DNA from: an uncultured Pseudomonadota bacterium
Lineage (GTDB): Bacteria > Pseudomonadota > Alphaproteobacteria > RF32 > CAG-239
Direction: 5' to 3'
Assembly (NCBI GenBank): GCA_902788365.1
Contig: CADAJN010000011.1
Location: 1 to 64,000 of the forward strand
Length of the DNA stretch: 64,000 nucleotides
Below the pieces are notes generated by a model, which saw nothing but the letters and a program-made list of their open reading frames with translations, made no database searches and was not told where the DNA came from. Below, piece after piece: positions 38,254 to 46,794 of the stretch (position 1 is its first letter; each line of letters opens with the position of its first letter). Both the position numbers and the translations under genes were made by a program.

Positions 38254-38734
38254 TATCTTTTTCCTCCAAGGCAATCAAAGCAATGTCTTTTTTGCTGATA
38301 TTATTAAAGCCGAGCTTTTGCACAATATGATACGCCAAATCTTGTGAAATAGCTTCAATTTGTTGCAGTGTTTCTTGTTTTTCGGTTGCCAAAACAAGCT
38401 CGCTGTCAGCAATTTTTTGATTGATTTCTTTGGTCATTTTAGCGGCTTTGGCATCAAGTTTTGCCTTAAGCTCGGCTCGACCGATGTCCAACTGTTTTTG
38501 TGCTTGCGCTTGAGCTTCTGCCAATGTTTGTTGATATTTCAACAAAGAATTTTGCGCTTGGCGGTTTAGTTGCTCGGCTTTTTCTACATAGTCATTGATT
38601 TTGCGTTTGCGTTGCTCAATAACATCAGCCAATTTCGGTGTCACCAAATTTGCCAGCAATATCCAAAGCGCACAAAAGCATACAAGCAACCAAAAGGCCT
38701 GCGATAAATATGTGGACCAATCAAGCTGTGGCAT
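38246..38734 (-). CDS. atpX: ATP synthase Fo subunit b'
   Basis: Second b-type stalk subunit, 162 residues, as in alphaproteobacteria and phototrophs. Membrane helix at residues about 10-32 (AFWLLVCFCALWILLANLV), followed by a long coiled coil (QRKRKINDYVEKAEQLNRQA and onwards). Between atpE (22 nt) and atpF (overlap). Confidence 0.9.
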   Translation of the reverse strand: MPQLDWSTYLSQAFWLLVCFCALWILLANLVTPKLADVIEQRKRKINDYVEKAEQLNRQAQNSLLKYQQTLAEAQAQAQKQLDIGRAELKAKLDAKAAKMTKEINQKIADSELVLATEKQETLQQIEAISQDLAYHIVQKLGFNNISKKDIALIALEEKDNG

Positions 38735-38756
38735 AACGATTCCTTATCGCAATGAA

Positions 38757-38993
38757 TTACAAAATCATCAAAATGGCAATAACCAAGATATATAAAGCAA
38801 TAGATTCAATAGAACCCATACCGATAAAGCCGAACAGTGTAACGTCTTTTTTAACCTGCGGGTTGCGTCCGACGGTTTCAATCAACGATGTCCACAGTTT
38901 GGTTAAACCCCAAGCGGCGGCACTCATTGCCAAAGCGCAAATACCTGCTGCAATAAAAGCCATTGATTTATCTTGTAAAATCTCGTTTTCCAT
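38757..38993 (-). CDS. atpE: ATP synthase Fo subunit c
   Basis: Ring subunit c, 78 residues, a helical hairpin: helix 1 with AGICALAMSAAAWG, polar loop VGRNPQ, helix 2 GMGSIESIALYILVIAIL carrying the ion-binding Glu. In helix 1 the usual Gly-x-Gly repeat is partly Ala. Helix 2 has E-S and a Tyr five residues after Glu, as sodium rings do, but the Gln of helix 1 that completes the sodium site is a Leu in my alignment, so proton coupling is more likely. Confidence 0.92.
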   Translation of the reverse strand: MENEILQDKSMAFIAAGICALAMSAAAWGLTKLWTSLIETVGRNPQVKKDVTLFGFIGMGSIESIALYILVIAILMIL

Positions 38994-39031
38994 TATTTTA
39001 TTCCTTTCCTAAAAGACTTTTTTATTAAAAA

Positions 39032-39757
39032 CTATTCCTCATCACTGATGGCCATGCTTAAATAAACACAGCTGAGCGTTGTGTATATATAAGCCTGTAA
39101 CAACGTGATGAATAATTCAAACATAATGATGCACATATCGGCAACAAGCGGAATGAATCCGAATAACCCCATTGCCAAAATAAATGTGCCCAAAACTTCT
39201 AGCATAATGTGTCCGACCGACATATTGACGGCCAAACGAATGGTTAAACTGAACGGTTTGGCCAAAAGCGATAATGTTTCAACCGGAATAATCAGCGGTG
39301 CCATAATCCACGGTAAACCCTCCGGGAAGAAGGTGTGCAAATATCTTAAGCCGCGGTGCTTAATGCCGAAATATATGTCTAATATTAAAAATAAGACAGA
39401 TAAAGTGCCGACAGCGGCAATATGCGAAGTAAATGTGAAGCTGTATGGTAAAAGCCCCATCATGTTACCGATGGCGATAAATGTAAACAGCGCAAAAATA
39501 AGCGAAAAATATTTCAAGCCGTCGCGCCCCAAAGTTTCGCCGATAATGCCGTGTATAAAATCATATACCGATTCGGCTGCCGCTTGCGCTTTTGTCGGCA
39601 CAACGGCTCGTGAACGCAAACATAAGCTCATGGTTAAAACAATAAACAACACTGTGACAACCATACACAAAGACGAGTTGGTAAATGATAAATCCAAATC
39701 GCCGATTTGCCACGGAATGATTTTTTTGATTGCAAATTGTTCTAACGGGTTTTCCAT
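39032..39757 (-). CDS. atpB: ATP synthase Fo subunit a
   Basis: Subunit a, 241 residues, with the proton half-channels. The essential Arg is in SLTIRLAVNMSVGH (normally SLxxRLxxNxxxGH), and the helix-5 region has ELFITLLQAYIYTTLSCVYLSMAI. Five to six membrane helices. Usual length and position between atpI and atpE. Confidence 0.95.
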   Translation of the reverse strand: MENPLEQFAIKKIIPWQIGDLDLSFTNSSLCMVVTVLFIVLTMSLCLRSRAVVPTKAQAAAESVYDFIHGIIGETLGRDGLKYFSLIFALFTFIAIGNMMGLLPYSFTFTSHIAAVGTLSVLFLILDIYFGIKHRGLRYLHTFFPEGLPWIMAPLIIPVETLSLLAKPFSLTIRLAVNMSVGHIMLEVLGTFILAMGLFGFIPLVADMCIIMFELFITLLQAYIYTTLSCVYLSMAISDEE

Positions 39758-39758
39758 T

Positions 39759-40061
39759 TTATTCCTTATTGATATCCTTTTCCATATTTTGTGCGGCGCG
39801 CCATATATTCAGCATACCGGCGGCTAAACCGAAGGCTGCCCAAACGAATACAAACAGTATACGCGTATTAAAACATTTATCAAGCAAATATCCTATACTT
39901 ATACCCACAAAAACAGGAGCCACAAAATCGGTTGCCAAACGTAATGCTTTGGCCCAAATTTGCACGGAAGATGTGCTTTTTTTATGGGGACGTTTTTGTT
40001 TTTGCTTAAGATTTTGAATGCGTTTGTCCAGCTGTTGTATGTCGTGCGGCAATTGTGCCAT
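39759..40061 (-). CDS. atpI: AtpI-family ATP synthase assembly protein
   Basis: A 100-residue protein with a basic N-terminus (LDKRIQNLKQKQKRPHKKS) and two membrane helices (about 48-64 and 68-88), FVAPVFVGISIGYLLDKCF and FVFVWAAFGLAAGMLNIWR. The AtpI/AtpQ family helps c-ring assembly and magnesium uptake in some bacteria. It starts 9 nt after the oxidoreductase gene and ends 1 nt before atpB. Confidence 0.85.
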   Translation of the reverse strand: MAQLPHDIQQLDKRIQNLKQKQKRPHKKSTSSVQIWAKALRLATDFVAPVFVGISIGYLLDKCFNTRILFVFVWAAFGLAAGMLNIWRAAQNMEKDINKE

Positions 40062-40070
40062 AAGCGCCTC

Positions 40071-40796
40071 TTATCTGTAGGTCCGAATGCGCGAGTCTAA
40101 ATAGGCTTTAAGTTGTTCGTAAGTTTTTGCACCATAGATAATTTCATTGCCGTCCGGTCCGGTAATAAACAAAGCCGGTGTGCCGGTTAAGTGTAACAAT
40201 TTGAGGGCCTCTTCACGGTCGGCAACAATATCTTGTTTCATGCGATTATCGTTTAGGCATATTTGCGCTTCATCATAGCTTAAGCCGGATTCTGCGGCAT
40301 AGCGCAATAAACGTTCGTCATCTTCGTCAAGCCACCAAGAACGCTGTCTGTCAAACAATGTGCTGATAAAATTATGATAATTGTCATAAGTCATGCAATT
40401 TGCCAAGAGAGCGGCTTTGGCTGATTTTTTATCAAGCGGAAAATTTACGAAAATAACACGCAAAAGGCCTTCGTTGACATATTCTTGTTCCAATGCCGGC
40501 AGAGTGCTGATGTGTAAATCGGCGCAGTGCGGACAACCGAGCGAAGAATATTCATACAAAGTCCAAGGTGCATTGGCGCTGCCGAGTGCATATTTATCCG
40601 AGGCGTTAACGTGTATATCGGCCGGCAAAATCGTGGCAATATCGTGTTGCGGTGCAGCTTCGGCCACTTGTTGCACCAAAACCAGATTGCCGTCTACAAT
40701 ATCAAAACCTTTGTAGCTGAAATAGAACATACCTGAAACAACGAAAATAACCGCAAATGAGATAATGCTGCTGATTTTTCTGATAAAATTTTCCAC
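40071..40796 (-). CDS. DsbA-family thiol-disulfide oxidoreductase
   Basis: About 241 residues from a GTG at 40796, chosen because AGAAGGGAA precedes it and it lies 2 nt after the upstream stop; a TTG lies further upstream. An N-terminal anchor (residues about 8-28, ISSIISFAVIFVVSGMFYF) leads to a periplasmic thioredoxin fold. The active site is CPHC in SSLGCPHCADLH, typical of DsbA-like enzymes (Com1/BdbD type), with the cis-Pro loop LTGTPALFI. It probably oxidises exported proteins; the two large Cys-rich secreted proteins of this genome are candidate clients (inference). Confidence 0.88.
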   Translation of the reverse strand: MENFIRKISSIISFAVIFVVSGMFYFSYKGFDIVDGNLVLVQQVAEAAPQHDIATILPADIHVNASDKYALGSANAPWTLYEYSSLGCPHCADLHISTLPALEQEYVNEGLLRVIFVNFPLDKKSAKAALLANCMTYDNYHNFISTLFDRQRSWWLDEDDERLLRYAAESGLSYDEAQICLNDNRMKQDIVADREEALKLLHLTGTPALFITGPDGNEIIYGAKTYEQLKAYLDSRIRTYR

Positions 40797-40798
40797 TT

Positions 40799-41329
40799 TT
40801 AATTCCCTTCTTGTTTGTGTTTGCGCCAAATTGATTTGCCTAAATTTTGTAAAACGGCGCGCAATTCGTCGTTTTGAATATCTTGTGTTAACTCCGTAAT
40901 ATAATTTTCTTGCGCCACAGATACAACAGTTTTTTTACTGTTTTCAATCGGTTTTTTTGCAAAATTGAAGTCTTCAATTTGTGCGGTTTGCATAATTTTC
41001 AGCGTGCTGATGGCCGGATAGCCGAAAAACACGTTGACTTTTTGCAAAATTTGCGGTTCGCGCTGTTTGACTTCCATGGCAAAGGCACCGCTGAGTGTCA
41101 GCAATATCAAAGTGCCGTTTTGACGCTCATCACGCTTAAAGCTGATTTTTTGCGGCAGGGTGTATTGCGCCAATGGTTCGCCGACAATGTCGTTCCAGTT
41201 ACGCAAAAGCTCTAAAAGCATCAAGCCTTTGGTGCCGAGCAACTGTTTGACAAGCGGCAGAACGGTTTTACCGACACCGGTTAAATCATTCAAAACACGC
41301 TCGGTGCGAATTTTGAGCTTAGTCGTCAT
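40799..41329 (-). CDS. DUF721 domain protein (DciA-like)
   Basis: About 176 residues from the ATG at 41329 (MTTKLKIRTERVLNDLTG), which overlaps the xerD stop by 11 nt and has AAGGAA upstream; a longer frame through xerD is not credible. The DUF721 core is LLELLRNWNDIVGEPLAQYT and the following beta stretch (RQNGTLILLTLSGAFAMEVK). DUF721 proteins include DciA, the replicative helicase loader/operator in bacteria lacking DnaC, so a replication role is plausible. Confidence 0.8.
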   Translation of the reverse strand: MTTKLKIRTERVLNDLTGVGKTVLPLVKQLLGTKGLMLLELLRNWNDIVGEPLAQYTLPQKISFKRDERQNGTLILLTLSGAFAMEVKQREPQILQKVNVFFGYPAISTLKIMQTAQIEDFNFAKKPIENSKKTVVSVAQENYITELTQDIQNDELRAVLQNLGKSIWRKHKQEGN

Positions 41330-42254
41330 CGCCGGTTTCCTTTTTTTGTGCAGCATCATAATGAGCCAGAGGGTGTTTTTGGCATACGGTTTCCAGCAAT
41401 TTTTGCGAAGTGATATGGGTGTAGATTTCAGTGGTAGCAATGTTGGCGTGTCCAAGCATTTTTTGCACCGAACGCAAATCGGCATTGTTATTAAGCAGAT
41501 GGGTGGCAAATGAATGACGCAAAACATGCGGGCTGACACGCGAAGGATATATGCCGCATTCGGCCGCCAAAACTTTAAGGTCTTTATAAAAAGCATCGCG
41601 CGTAAAATGGCCGCCGACTGCCGTCAGTGACGGAAACAGCCACGGCGAGGCGGCATTTTTCTTAATGAAATTGCCTCGCATTTCCATGTATTTGTCGGCC
41701 GATTCTAAAGCTTTTTTTGCGATTGGAACAATGCGTTCTTTACGGCCCTTGCCGAAGATGGTTAGTGTGCCCTTGTGATAGCTGATGGCATTAACCGGCA
41801 GGCCGACCAACTCGGATACACGCATGCCTGTGGCATACATCAGCTCAATCATTACAGCGATTCGCTGCCAACGATAATCGTTTTTTTGCTCGGCGGCGGT
41901 TTGCAGATTTTGAATTTCTTGCACACTCAAAAATTTCGGCAACGGTTTTTCTTGTTTCGGCGTTAAAATATCTTGTGCCGGATTAGACGACAACAAATGT
42001 TCCGAATATAAAAATTTGCCCAAATGCTTGATGACCGATAGTTTTCGTGCAATACTTTTGGGAGCATAATGCCGATTGTGCAATTCTTGAATAAATAATT
42101 CAATTCGCTCTTGGGTTATTTGCGCCGTTTCGGTAATTTCGGCAAAGTCAAGAAACTGTTCCACATCGCGCTGATAGGCAGCCAGTGTATTCAAACCTGC
42201 GCCTTTTTCCGCGGCCATCATGGCAATAAAATGTTCAATATCGCGTCCCAGCAT
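41319..42254 (-). CDS. xerD: Tyrosine recombinase XerD
   Basis: Site-specific recombinase of 311 residues resolving chromosome dimers at dif. The catalytic set is intact: Arg145 (TGMRVSEL), Lys169 (GKGRKER), His243 and Arg246 (HVLRHSFATHLL), His269 (LGHANIATTEIYTH) and Tyr278. The N-terminal SAM-like domain covers residues 1-95. Housekeeping operon context and full length favour XerD over a phage integrase. Overlaps the DUF721 gene at its end. Confidence 0.93.
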   Translation of the reverse strand: MLGRDIEHFIAMMAAEKGAGLNTLAAYQRDVEQFLDFAEITETAQITQERIELFIQELHNRHYAPKSIARKLSVIKHLGKFLYSEHLLSSNPAQDILTPKQEKPLPKFLSVQEIQNLQTAAEQKNDYRWQRIAVMIELMYATGMRVSELVGLPVNAISYHKGTLTIFGKGRKERIVPIAKKALESADKYMEMRGNFIKKNAASPWLFPSLTAVGGHFTRDAFYKDLKVLAAECGIYPSRVSPHVLRHSFATHLLNNNADLRSVQKMLGHANIATTEIYTHITSQKLLETVCQKHPLAHYDAAQKKETGDDD

Positions 42255-42256
42255 TT

Positions 42257-42418
42257 TTATGAATCAAGTTTTATGCTGATTTCTTGACTGACGTGTTCTT
42301 GCGGTGCTTGAATGTCTTGCAATACAATAACGCCGATGCCGAGTAAAATGGCAATTCCGATAACATAGTATATCGGTTTTGAATTACTCGGGCGGGCAAA
42401 CGGACTTTTGCTTCTCAT
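42257..42418 (-). CDS. Small single-span membrane protein
   Basis: A 53-residue protein: polar N-terminus (MRSKSPFARPSNSKP), one membrane helix (IYYVIGIAILLGIGVIVL), and a short acidic outside tail ending QEISIKLDS. A GACGAGGAAA site precedes the ATG, and the stop is 2 nt before the xerD start, so it is probably the first gene of the xerD-atp operon. Family unknown. Confidence 0.65.
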   Translation of the reverse strand: MRSKSPFARPSNSKPIYYVIGIAILLGIGVIVLQDIQAPQEHVSQEISIKLDS

Positions 42419-42520
42419 GATTTTTCCTCGTCAATTAAAAATTTTATTGATTATATATTAACAGGGTTGTATGTTGAGTCAATAGGAAGAAAGATAATTA
42501 AACAATAATAAATTAAGATA

Positions 42521-43108
42521 ATGCCAAAAGATAAGATAATTTTATTGGTCGGATTGATGGGTAGCGGTAAAACCAGCGTGGGTAAGCGTTTGGCACGCAA
42601 ACTGTCACTGCCGTTTGTGGACGGCGATCAGGAGATTGAAAAAGCTGCCGGTTTGTCGTTGGTTGATGTGCTGAAATGCTTTGGAGAACAAGAATATCGC
42701 GCCGGCGAAGAACGGGTGATGAAACGTTTGCTGCAAGGCGCACCGTGTGTGTTGGCTTCGGGCGGCGGTTCGTTTGTGGCCGAACAAACACGCAAATTAG
42801 CCAAAGAGCACGCTTTAACCATTTGGCTTAAAGCCGATATTGAAACGCTGTATCAACGCACCGCCGGCCGCACCAGACGCCCGTTTTTGCTGGGAGATAA
42901 TGCCACGGTTAAAACCAAACTTTCAGAATATATTACCGAGGAGTATCCGTTTTATTCCGAAGCAGATATTGTGGTGGAAACGCGTAATGAGCGGGTGGAA
43001 AATACCGTGCGCCGAGTGTTGTCAGCCATTAACGGTTATTATCGCCAAAACGCCGGTGAGAGCAAAAAAATCAATAAGAACTTAAACAGTCAGGAACAAA
43101 AATGTTAA
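42521..43108 (+). CDS. aroK: Shikimate kinase
   Basis: Phosphorylates shikimate in aromatic amino acid synthesis; 195 residues. Walker A GLMGSGKTSVGKRLA, shikimate-binding DGDQEIE and YRAGEERVM, ASGGGSFV, and the lid TAGRTRRPFLL are all in place. About 25 extra residues (NAGESKKINKNLNSQEQKC) extend the C-terminus. No clear Shine-Dalgarno before the ATG. aroB, the usual partner, does not follow. Divergent from the xerD operon. Confidence 0.93.
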   Translation: MPKDKIILLVGLMGSGKTSVGKRLARKLSLPFVDGDQEIEKAAGLSLVDVLKCFGEQEYRAGEERVMKRLLQGAPCVLASGGGSFVAEQTRKLAKEHALTIWLKADIETLYQRTAGRTRRPFLLGDNATVKTKLSEYITEEYPFYSEADIVVETRNERVENTVRRVLSAINGYYRQNAGESKKINKNLNSQEQKC

Positions 43109-43215
43109 CAACCATTACCACGATTTGCATTGTGGCGGCAATTTTGCTATCTGCATTTGTTTATGTGCCGATTTGTATCAGGGCGCGGATATTAAACGGA
43201 AAAGAAAATGCCTAA
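43102..43215 (+). CDS. Very small membrane protein overlapping aroK
   Basis: ATG within the last codons of aroK (7-nt overlap), preceded by CAGGAA. It encodes about 37 residues: one membrane helix (TTICIVAAILLSAFVYVPI) followed by a basic tail (CIRARILNGKENA). Overlap suggests translational coupling; function unknown. Confidence 0.5.
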   Translation: MLTTITTICIVAAILLSAFVYVPICIRARILNGKENA

Positions 43216-43269
43216 AGGTATTTTTGATTTGTCGGAAATGTGTGTTGCAGCACCAAACGGGAGATAATG

Positions 43270-43866
43270 ATGTTAAAAGAAATTTTGTTTGCCAGCCATA
43301 ATGCCGGTAAGATTACGGAAATTAAACAGATATTGGCGCCATTCGGCATAACCGTTAAGACGGCGGCCGATATGGATTTGCCAGATGTGGAAGAAACCGG
43401 CACAACTTTTGCCGAAAATTCGCTTTTGAAATCGCAAACAATTGCCAAAGCGACCGGCTTGCCGTGTTTGGCTGACGATTCGGGGCTGTGCGTGGATGCA
43501 TTAAACGGTGCGCCGGGAGTGTTTTCGGCACGTTATGCACCCAATCGTGATTTTGATAAAGGCATGGATAAGTTGTTAGCCGAGATGGCACAAAGCAAAA
43601 ATAAAAGTCGTGATGCGCATTTTTGCTGTGTGATTTCTCTCTCGTATCCAAACGGCGAATATCATTTGTTTGAAGGCCGTGTGGACGGGCAGATTGCCAT
43701 GCAAAAAATGTTTGGTGCCGATGGATTCGGTTATGATCCGCTGTTTGTGCCAAACGGTTATGATTGCAGTTTTGCGCAAATGGCTAAAGTAGAAAAAAAT
43801 AAAATTTCGCACCGAGGACGGGCGATGCAAAAGTTATTGGAATACATCAAAAATTTGGTGGAATAA
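43270..43866 (+). CDS. rdgB: Non-canonical purine NTP pyrophosphatase (RdgB/HAM1)
   Basis: XTP/dITP diphosphatase, about 198 residues from the ATG at 43270, which has ACGGGAGA at good spacing; a GTG 10 codons upstream is less likely. Motifs: FASHNAGKITEI near the start, ETGTTFAENSLLKS, LADDSGLCVDALNGAPGVFSARYA and FGYDPLFVP, SHRGRAM. It removes deaminated purine nucleotides. Three nucleotides separate it from addB. Confidence 0.95.
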   Translation: MLKEILFASHNAGKITEIKQILAPFGITVKTAADMDLPDVEETGTTFAENSLLKSQTIAKATGLPCLADDSGLCVDALNGAPGVFSARYAPNRDFDKGMDKLLAEMAQSKNKSRDAHFCCVISLSYPNGEYHLFEGRVDGQIAMQKMFGADGFGYDPLFVPNGYDCSFAQMAKVEKNKISHRGRAMQKLLEYIKNLVE

Positions 43867-43869
43867 AAG

Positions 43870-46794
43870 ATGGCGGCGCGGCAGAAAATATATAACATCA
43901 GTGCAACTTGCTCGTTTGTAGATGTTTTGGCACAAAAGTTTTTAGACGAATATGTATCGCAACCGAGCGAACTTTCTAAGGTTTTGTTTTTGTTGCCAAA
44001 CCGGCGTGCCGTGCAGAATTTGAGCGACGCGTTTGTGCGTCAAAACGGCCGTATGCCGACTATTTTGCCACAGATGAAACCGATTGGCGATGTGGAGGAA
44101 GATGAAGTTTTTTTAACCGGTAATGCCGAAATTTTAAAGAATTTGCCGCCCGCAGTCAGCACTGCGGAACGCGCACTTATTTTAACCAAATTGATTATGC
44201 GGCGGCCGAATTATTTTGGCACTTCGCAGATGTCTTTATCGCAAGCCTATCAGCTGGCGCAAAATTTGGCGGCGTTAATGGATACGGCGTATCAGGAAAA
44301 TTTAGACTTTGCCAAATTGCCTGAGCTGGTGGAGCAGGAATATGCCGCACACTGGCAGGAAACACTCAAACTGCTATCCATTATTACCGAAAATTGGCCG
44401 TTAATATTAAAAGAACAAGGCAAAGTTGACGAGATTGCGCGGCGTAACATTTTGCTGGAACAGGAATTAGCCGTGTGGCAGCAAAGCAAAACCACACAAC
44501 GCATTGTGATTGCCGGCACTACGGCGGCTTTTGGGCGGCTCAAACAATTGGTGCAAACAGTGTTGAATTTGCCGAACGGCGAAGTATATTTGGCCGGTCT
44601 TGATAGCTATTTGTCGGCAGAAGATTGGCAGAAAATTGATGAAAATCATCCGCAATTTGAGCTTAAAGAATTATTGGAATATTTGCAGATTGGGCGCAGT
44701 GAAGTGCCGACACTTGACTATGAGAGCATAACACCGCGCGAAATGCTGGTTGCCGAATGTATGCGGCCGGCCGAAACCACCGAAGATTGGCGCCATTTGC
44801 GCGAGCAGCACTTGCCGCCGACCGCGTGGGACGGATTAAAACTGATAAATTGCGAAGATGCGCGTCAAGAAGCGTTGGCAATTGCTTTGATAATGCGCCG
44901 GACACTGGAAACGCCGGAAAAAACCGTGGCACTGGTAACACCGGACAGAAATTTGTCGCGGCGCGTGGCGGCAGAGCTGAAACGCTGGAATATTGAAGCC
45001 GACGATTCGGCCGGTCAGCCGCTGAGTTTGACGCCGATAGGGGTTTATTTGCGGCTGATTATAAATGTTGTGGAAAATGATTTTTCTCAAACCAGTCAAT
45101 TAGCCTTGATGAAACACCCGTTTTGTGCCTGCGGTTTGGCGCGCGGTGCGTTTTATCAACAAGTGCGGCATATTGAGTTAGCATGGCGGCGGCAAAAAGA
45201 TTTGACCGCCGAACAGGAAAATCTATTGCAAGATTTTGCACGGCGTTTGCAACCGCTCAAAGATTTGTATGAACAACCGGCAACGGATATTAAGGCACTG
45301 TTGAAAGCGCACATCAAAGCGGCGGAAAGCTTGGCCGATACAGATTTGAAAACCGGCGAAAAGATTATTTGGAAACAAGACGCCGGAAGAAACGCTGCAC
45401 AATTTTTCAGCACGTTTGTGGAAAGTGCCGGCATACTGGAAGCCGTTGCACCTAATGATTACGGCAGTTTTTTGACTTTATTGCTGAGCGCGCAAAATGT
45501 GCGCAGACGTTACGGGTTACACCGGCGGATTAAAATTTTGGGTTTGATTGAGGCGCGCTTAAACAAGGCCGACGTTACAATTATCGGTGGTGTTAATGAA
45601 GGTATTTGGCCGCATTTGCCGAGCGCCGATATGTGGCTTTCGCGGCCGATGAAGCAAGAGTTCGGTATGTCATTGCCGGAACGCGCCATCGGCGTAATTG
45701 CTTCTGATTTTGCTCAGCTTCTAAGCGGTAAAGAGGTTTATTTGACACGGGCAGAACGTATGGATGGCGCACCGGCGCAAAAGTCACGTTGGTGGCTTAG
45801 GCTTGAAACGGTAATGGCCGCCGATTTTGGCGACGACAAACAGAAAATACAATCATTATATGACACGCAATTTTCCGCATGGGCAAAATATATGGAACGG
45901 GCAACGGTGCTAAAATCAATTGAAGCACCGAAACCTTGTCCGCCGCTTGAAATGCGTCCGCGCGAAATTTCGGCCAGCAATGTTGAAGTTTATATGACCG
46001 ACCCATACAGCATTTTTGCCAAATATATTTTGGGTTTAAAGCCGCTGGAGGATTTAGATGCGCCGGCTGACGCGCGTGATTACGGTAACTTGGTGCACAA
46101 GGTTTTGGAAGAATTTAACCGTCGCTATAAAACAGGTGATTATCCGGCAAATGCCAAGCAGATTTTAGAACAGATTGCCGAGACTGAATTTGCCGCAATG
46201 GGTATTGATGCCGAACTAAAGATGTTTTGGCGGGCGCGGCTTGCTAAAACGCTGGATTGGCTGGTGCAAACCGAGCAGGTTTATCGGCCGCGCATAGATT
46301 ATATTTTCAGTGAAGTGCAGGGCGAACGCCAATATCAAGGGCCGGTCGGCGTATGGAAAATTACGGCACGCGCCGACAGGTTGGAACAATGGAGTGATGG
46401 TAGTTTGTGCGTGGTGGATTATAAAACCGGCAGTCTGCCGAAAAATATTGCTAAATTGGTAAAACTCGGTTACAAACCGCAACTTTCAATAGAAGGTTTA
46501 ATTGCCGCATCAGGCGGTTTTACCGATGTGGCGGCGCGACCGATTAAGTTTTTGCGCTATTGGCAGATGGACGGGCAGGAAATTCTTTTGAATGAAGCCG
46601 AAAGTAACGAGGCAATGCAACACGCCGAACAAAATATCAGGCAACTGATTGCGGCATACGATGATCCAAACCGTGCGTATTTGACCAAGCCAAATCCGAA
46701 AACGGCACCCGCACAAACCGATTATGACCACTTATCGCGCTATTTGGAATGGGCGGTAAAAGATGATAGCGAGGACAATGATGGCGATGACTAA
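43870..46794 (+). CDS. addB: Double-strand break repair protein AddB (alphaproteobacterial type)
   Basis: Nuclease/inactive-helicase subunit of AddAB, 974 residues, processing DNA ends for RecA loading. The N-terminal helicase-like part (LFLLPNRRAVQNLSDAF) has no functional Walker A, as usual for AddB. The C-terminal PD-(D/E)xK nuclease has VVDYKTGSLP near residue 849 preceded by ARADRLEQW. It matches the shorter alphaproteobacterial AddB. It overlaps addA. Confidence 0.92.
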   Translation: MAARQKIYNISATCSFVDVLAQKFLDEYVSQPSELSKVLFLLPNRRAVQNLSDAFVRQNGRMPTILPQMKPIGDVEEDEVFLTGNAEILKNLPPAVSTAERALILTKLIMRRPNYFGTSQMSLSQAYQLAQNLAALMDTAYQENLDFAKLPELVEQEYAAHWQETLKLLSIITENWPLILKEQGKVDEIARRNILLEQELAVWQQSKTTQRIVIAGTTAAFGRLKQLVQTVLNLPNGEVYLAGLDSYLSAEDWQKIDENHPQFELKELLEYLQIGRSEVPTLDYESITPREMLVAECMRPAETTEDWRHLREQHLPPTAWDGLKLINCEDARQEALAIALIMRRTLETPEKTVALVTPDRNLSRRVAAELKRWNIEADDSAGQPLSLTPIGVYLRLIINVVENDFSQTSQLALMKHPFCACGLARGAFYQQVRHIELAWRRQKDLTAEQENLLQDFARRLQPLKDLYEQPATDIKALLKAHIKAAESLADTDLKTGEKIIWKQDAGRNAAQFFSTFVESAGILEAVAPNDYGSFLTLLLSAQNVRRRYGLHRRIKILGLIEARLNKADVTIIGGVNEGIWPHLPSADMWLSRPMKQEFGMSLPERAIGVIASDFAQLLSGKEVYLTRAERMDGAPAQKSRWWLRLETVMAADFGDDKQKIQSLYDTQFSAWAKYMERATVLKSIEAPKPCPPLEMRPREISASNVEVYMTDPYSIFAKYILGLKPLEDLDAPADARDYGNLVHKVLEEFNRRYKTGDYPANAKQILEQIAETEFAAMGIDAELKMFWRARLAKTLDWLVQTEQVYRPRIDYIFSEVQGERQYQGPVGVWKITARADRLEQWSDGSLCVVDYKTGSLPKNIAKLVKLGYKPQLSIEGLIAASGGFTDVAARPIKFLRYWQMDGQEILLNEAESNEAMQHAEQNIRQLIAAYDDPNRAYLTKPNPKTAPAQTDYDHLSRYLEWAVKDDSEDNDGDD

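Noticed and set aside
38757..38993. Sodium-translocating ATP synthase
   Set aside because: Glu-Ser and Tyr are present in helix 2, but the helix-1 Gln is missing, so the claim is not made.
41330..41596. N-terminal extension of the DUF721 protein through xerD
   Set aside because: It is the shadow of xerD in another frame; the ATG at 41329 has a ribosome binding site and overlaps the xerD stop.
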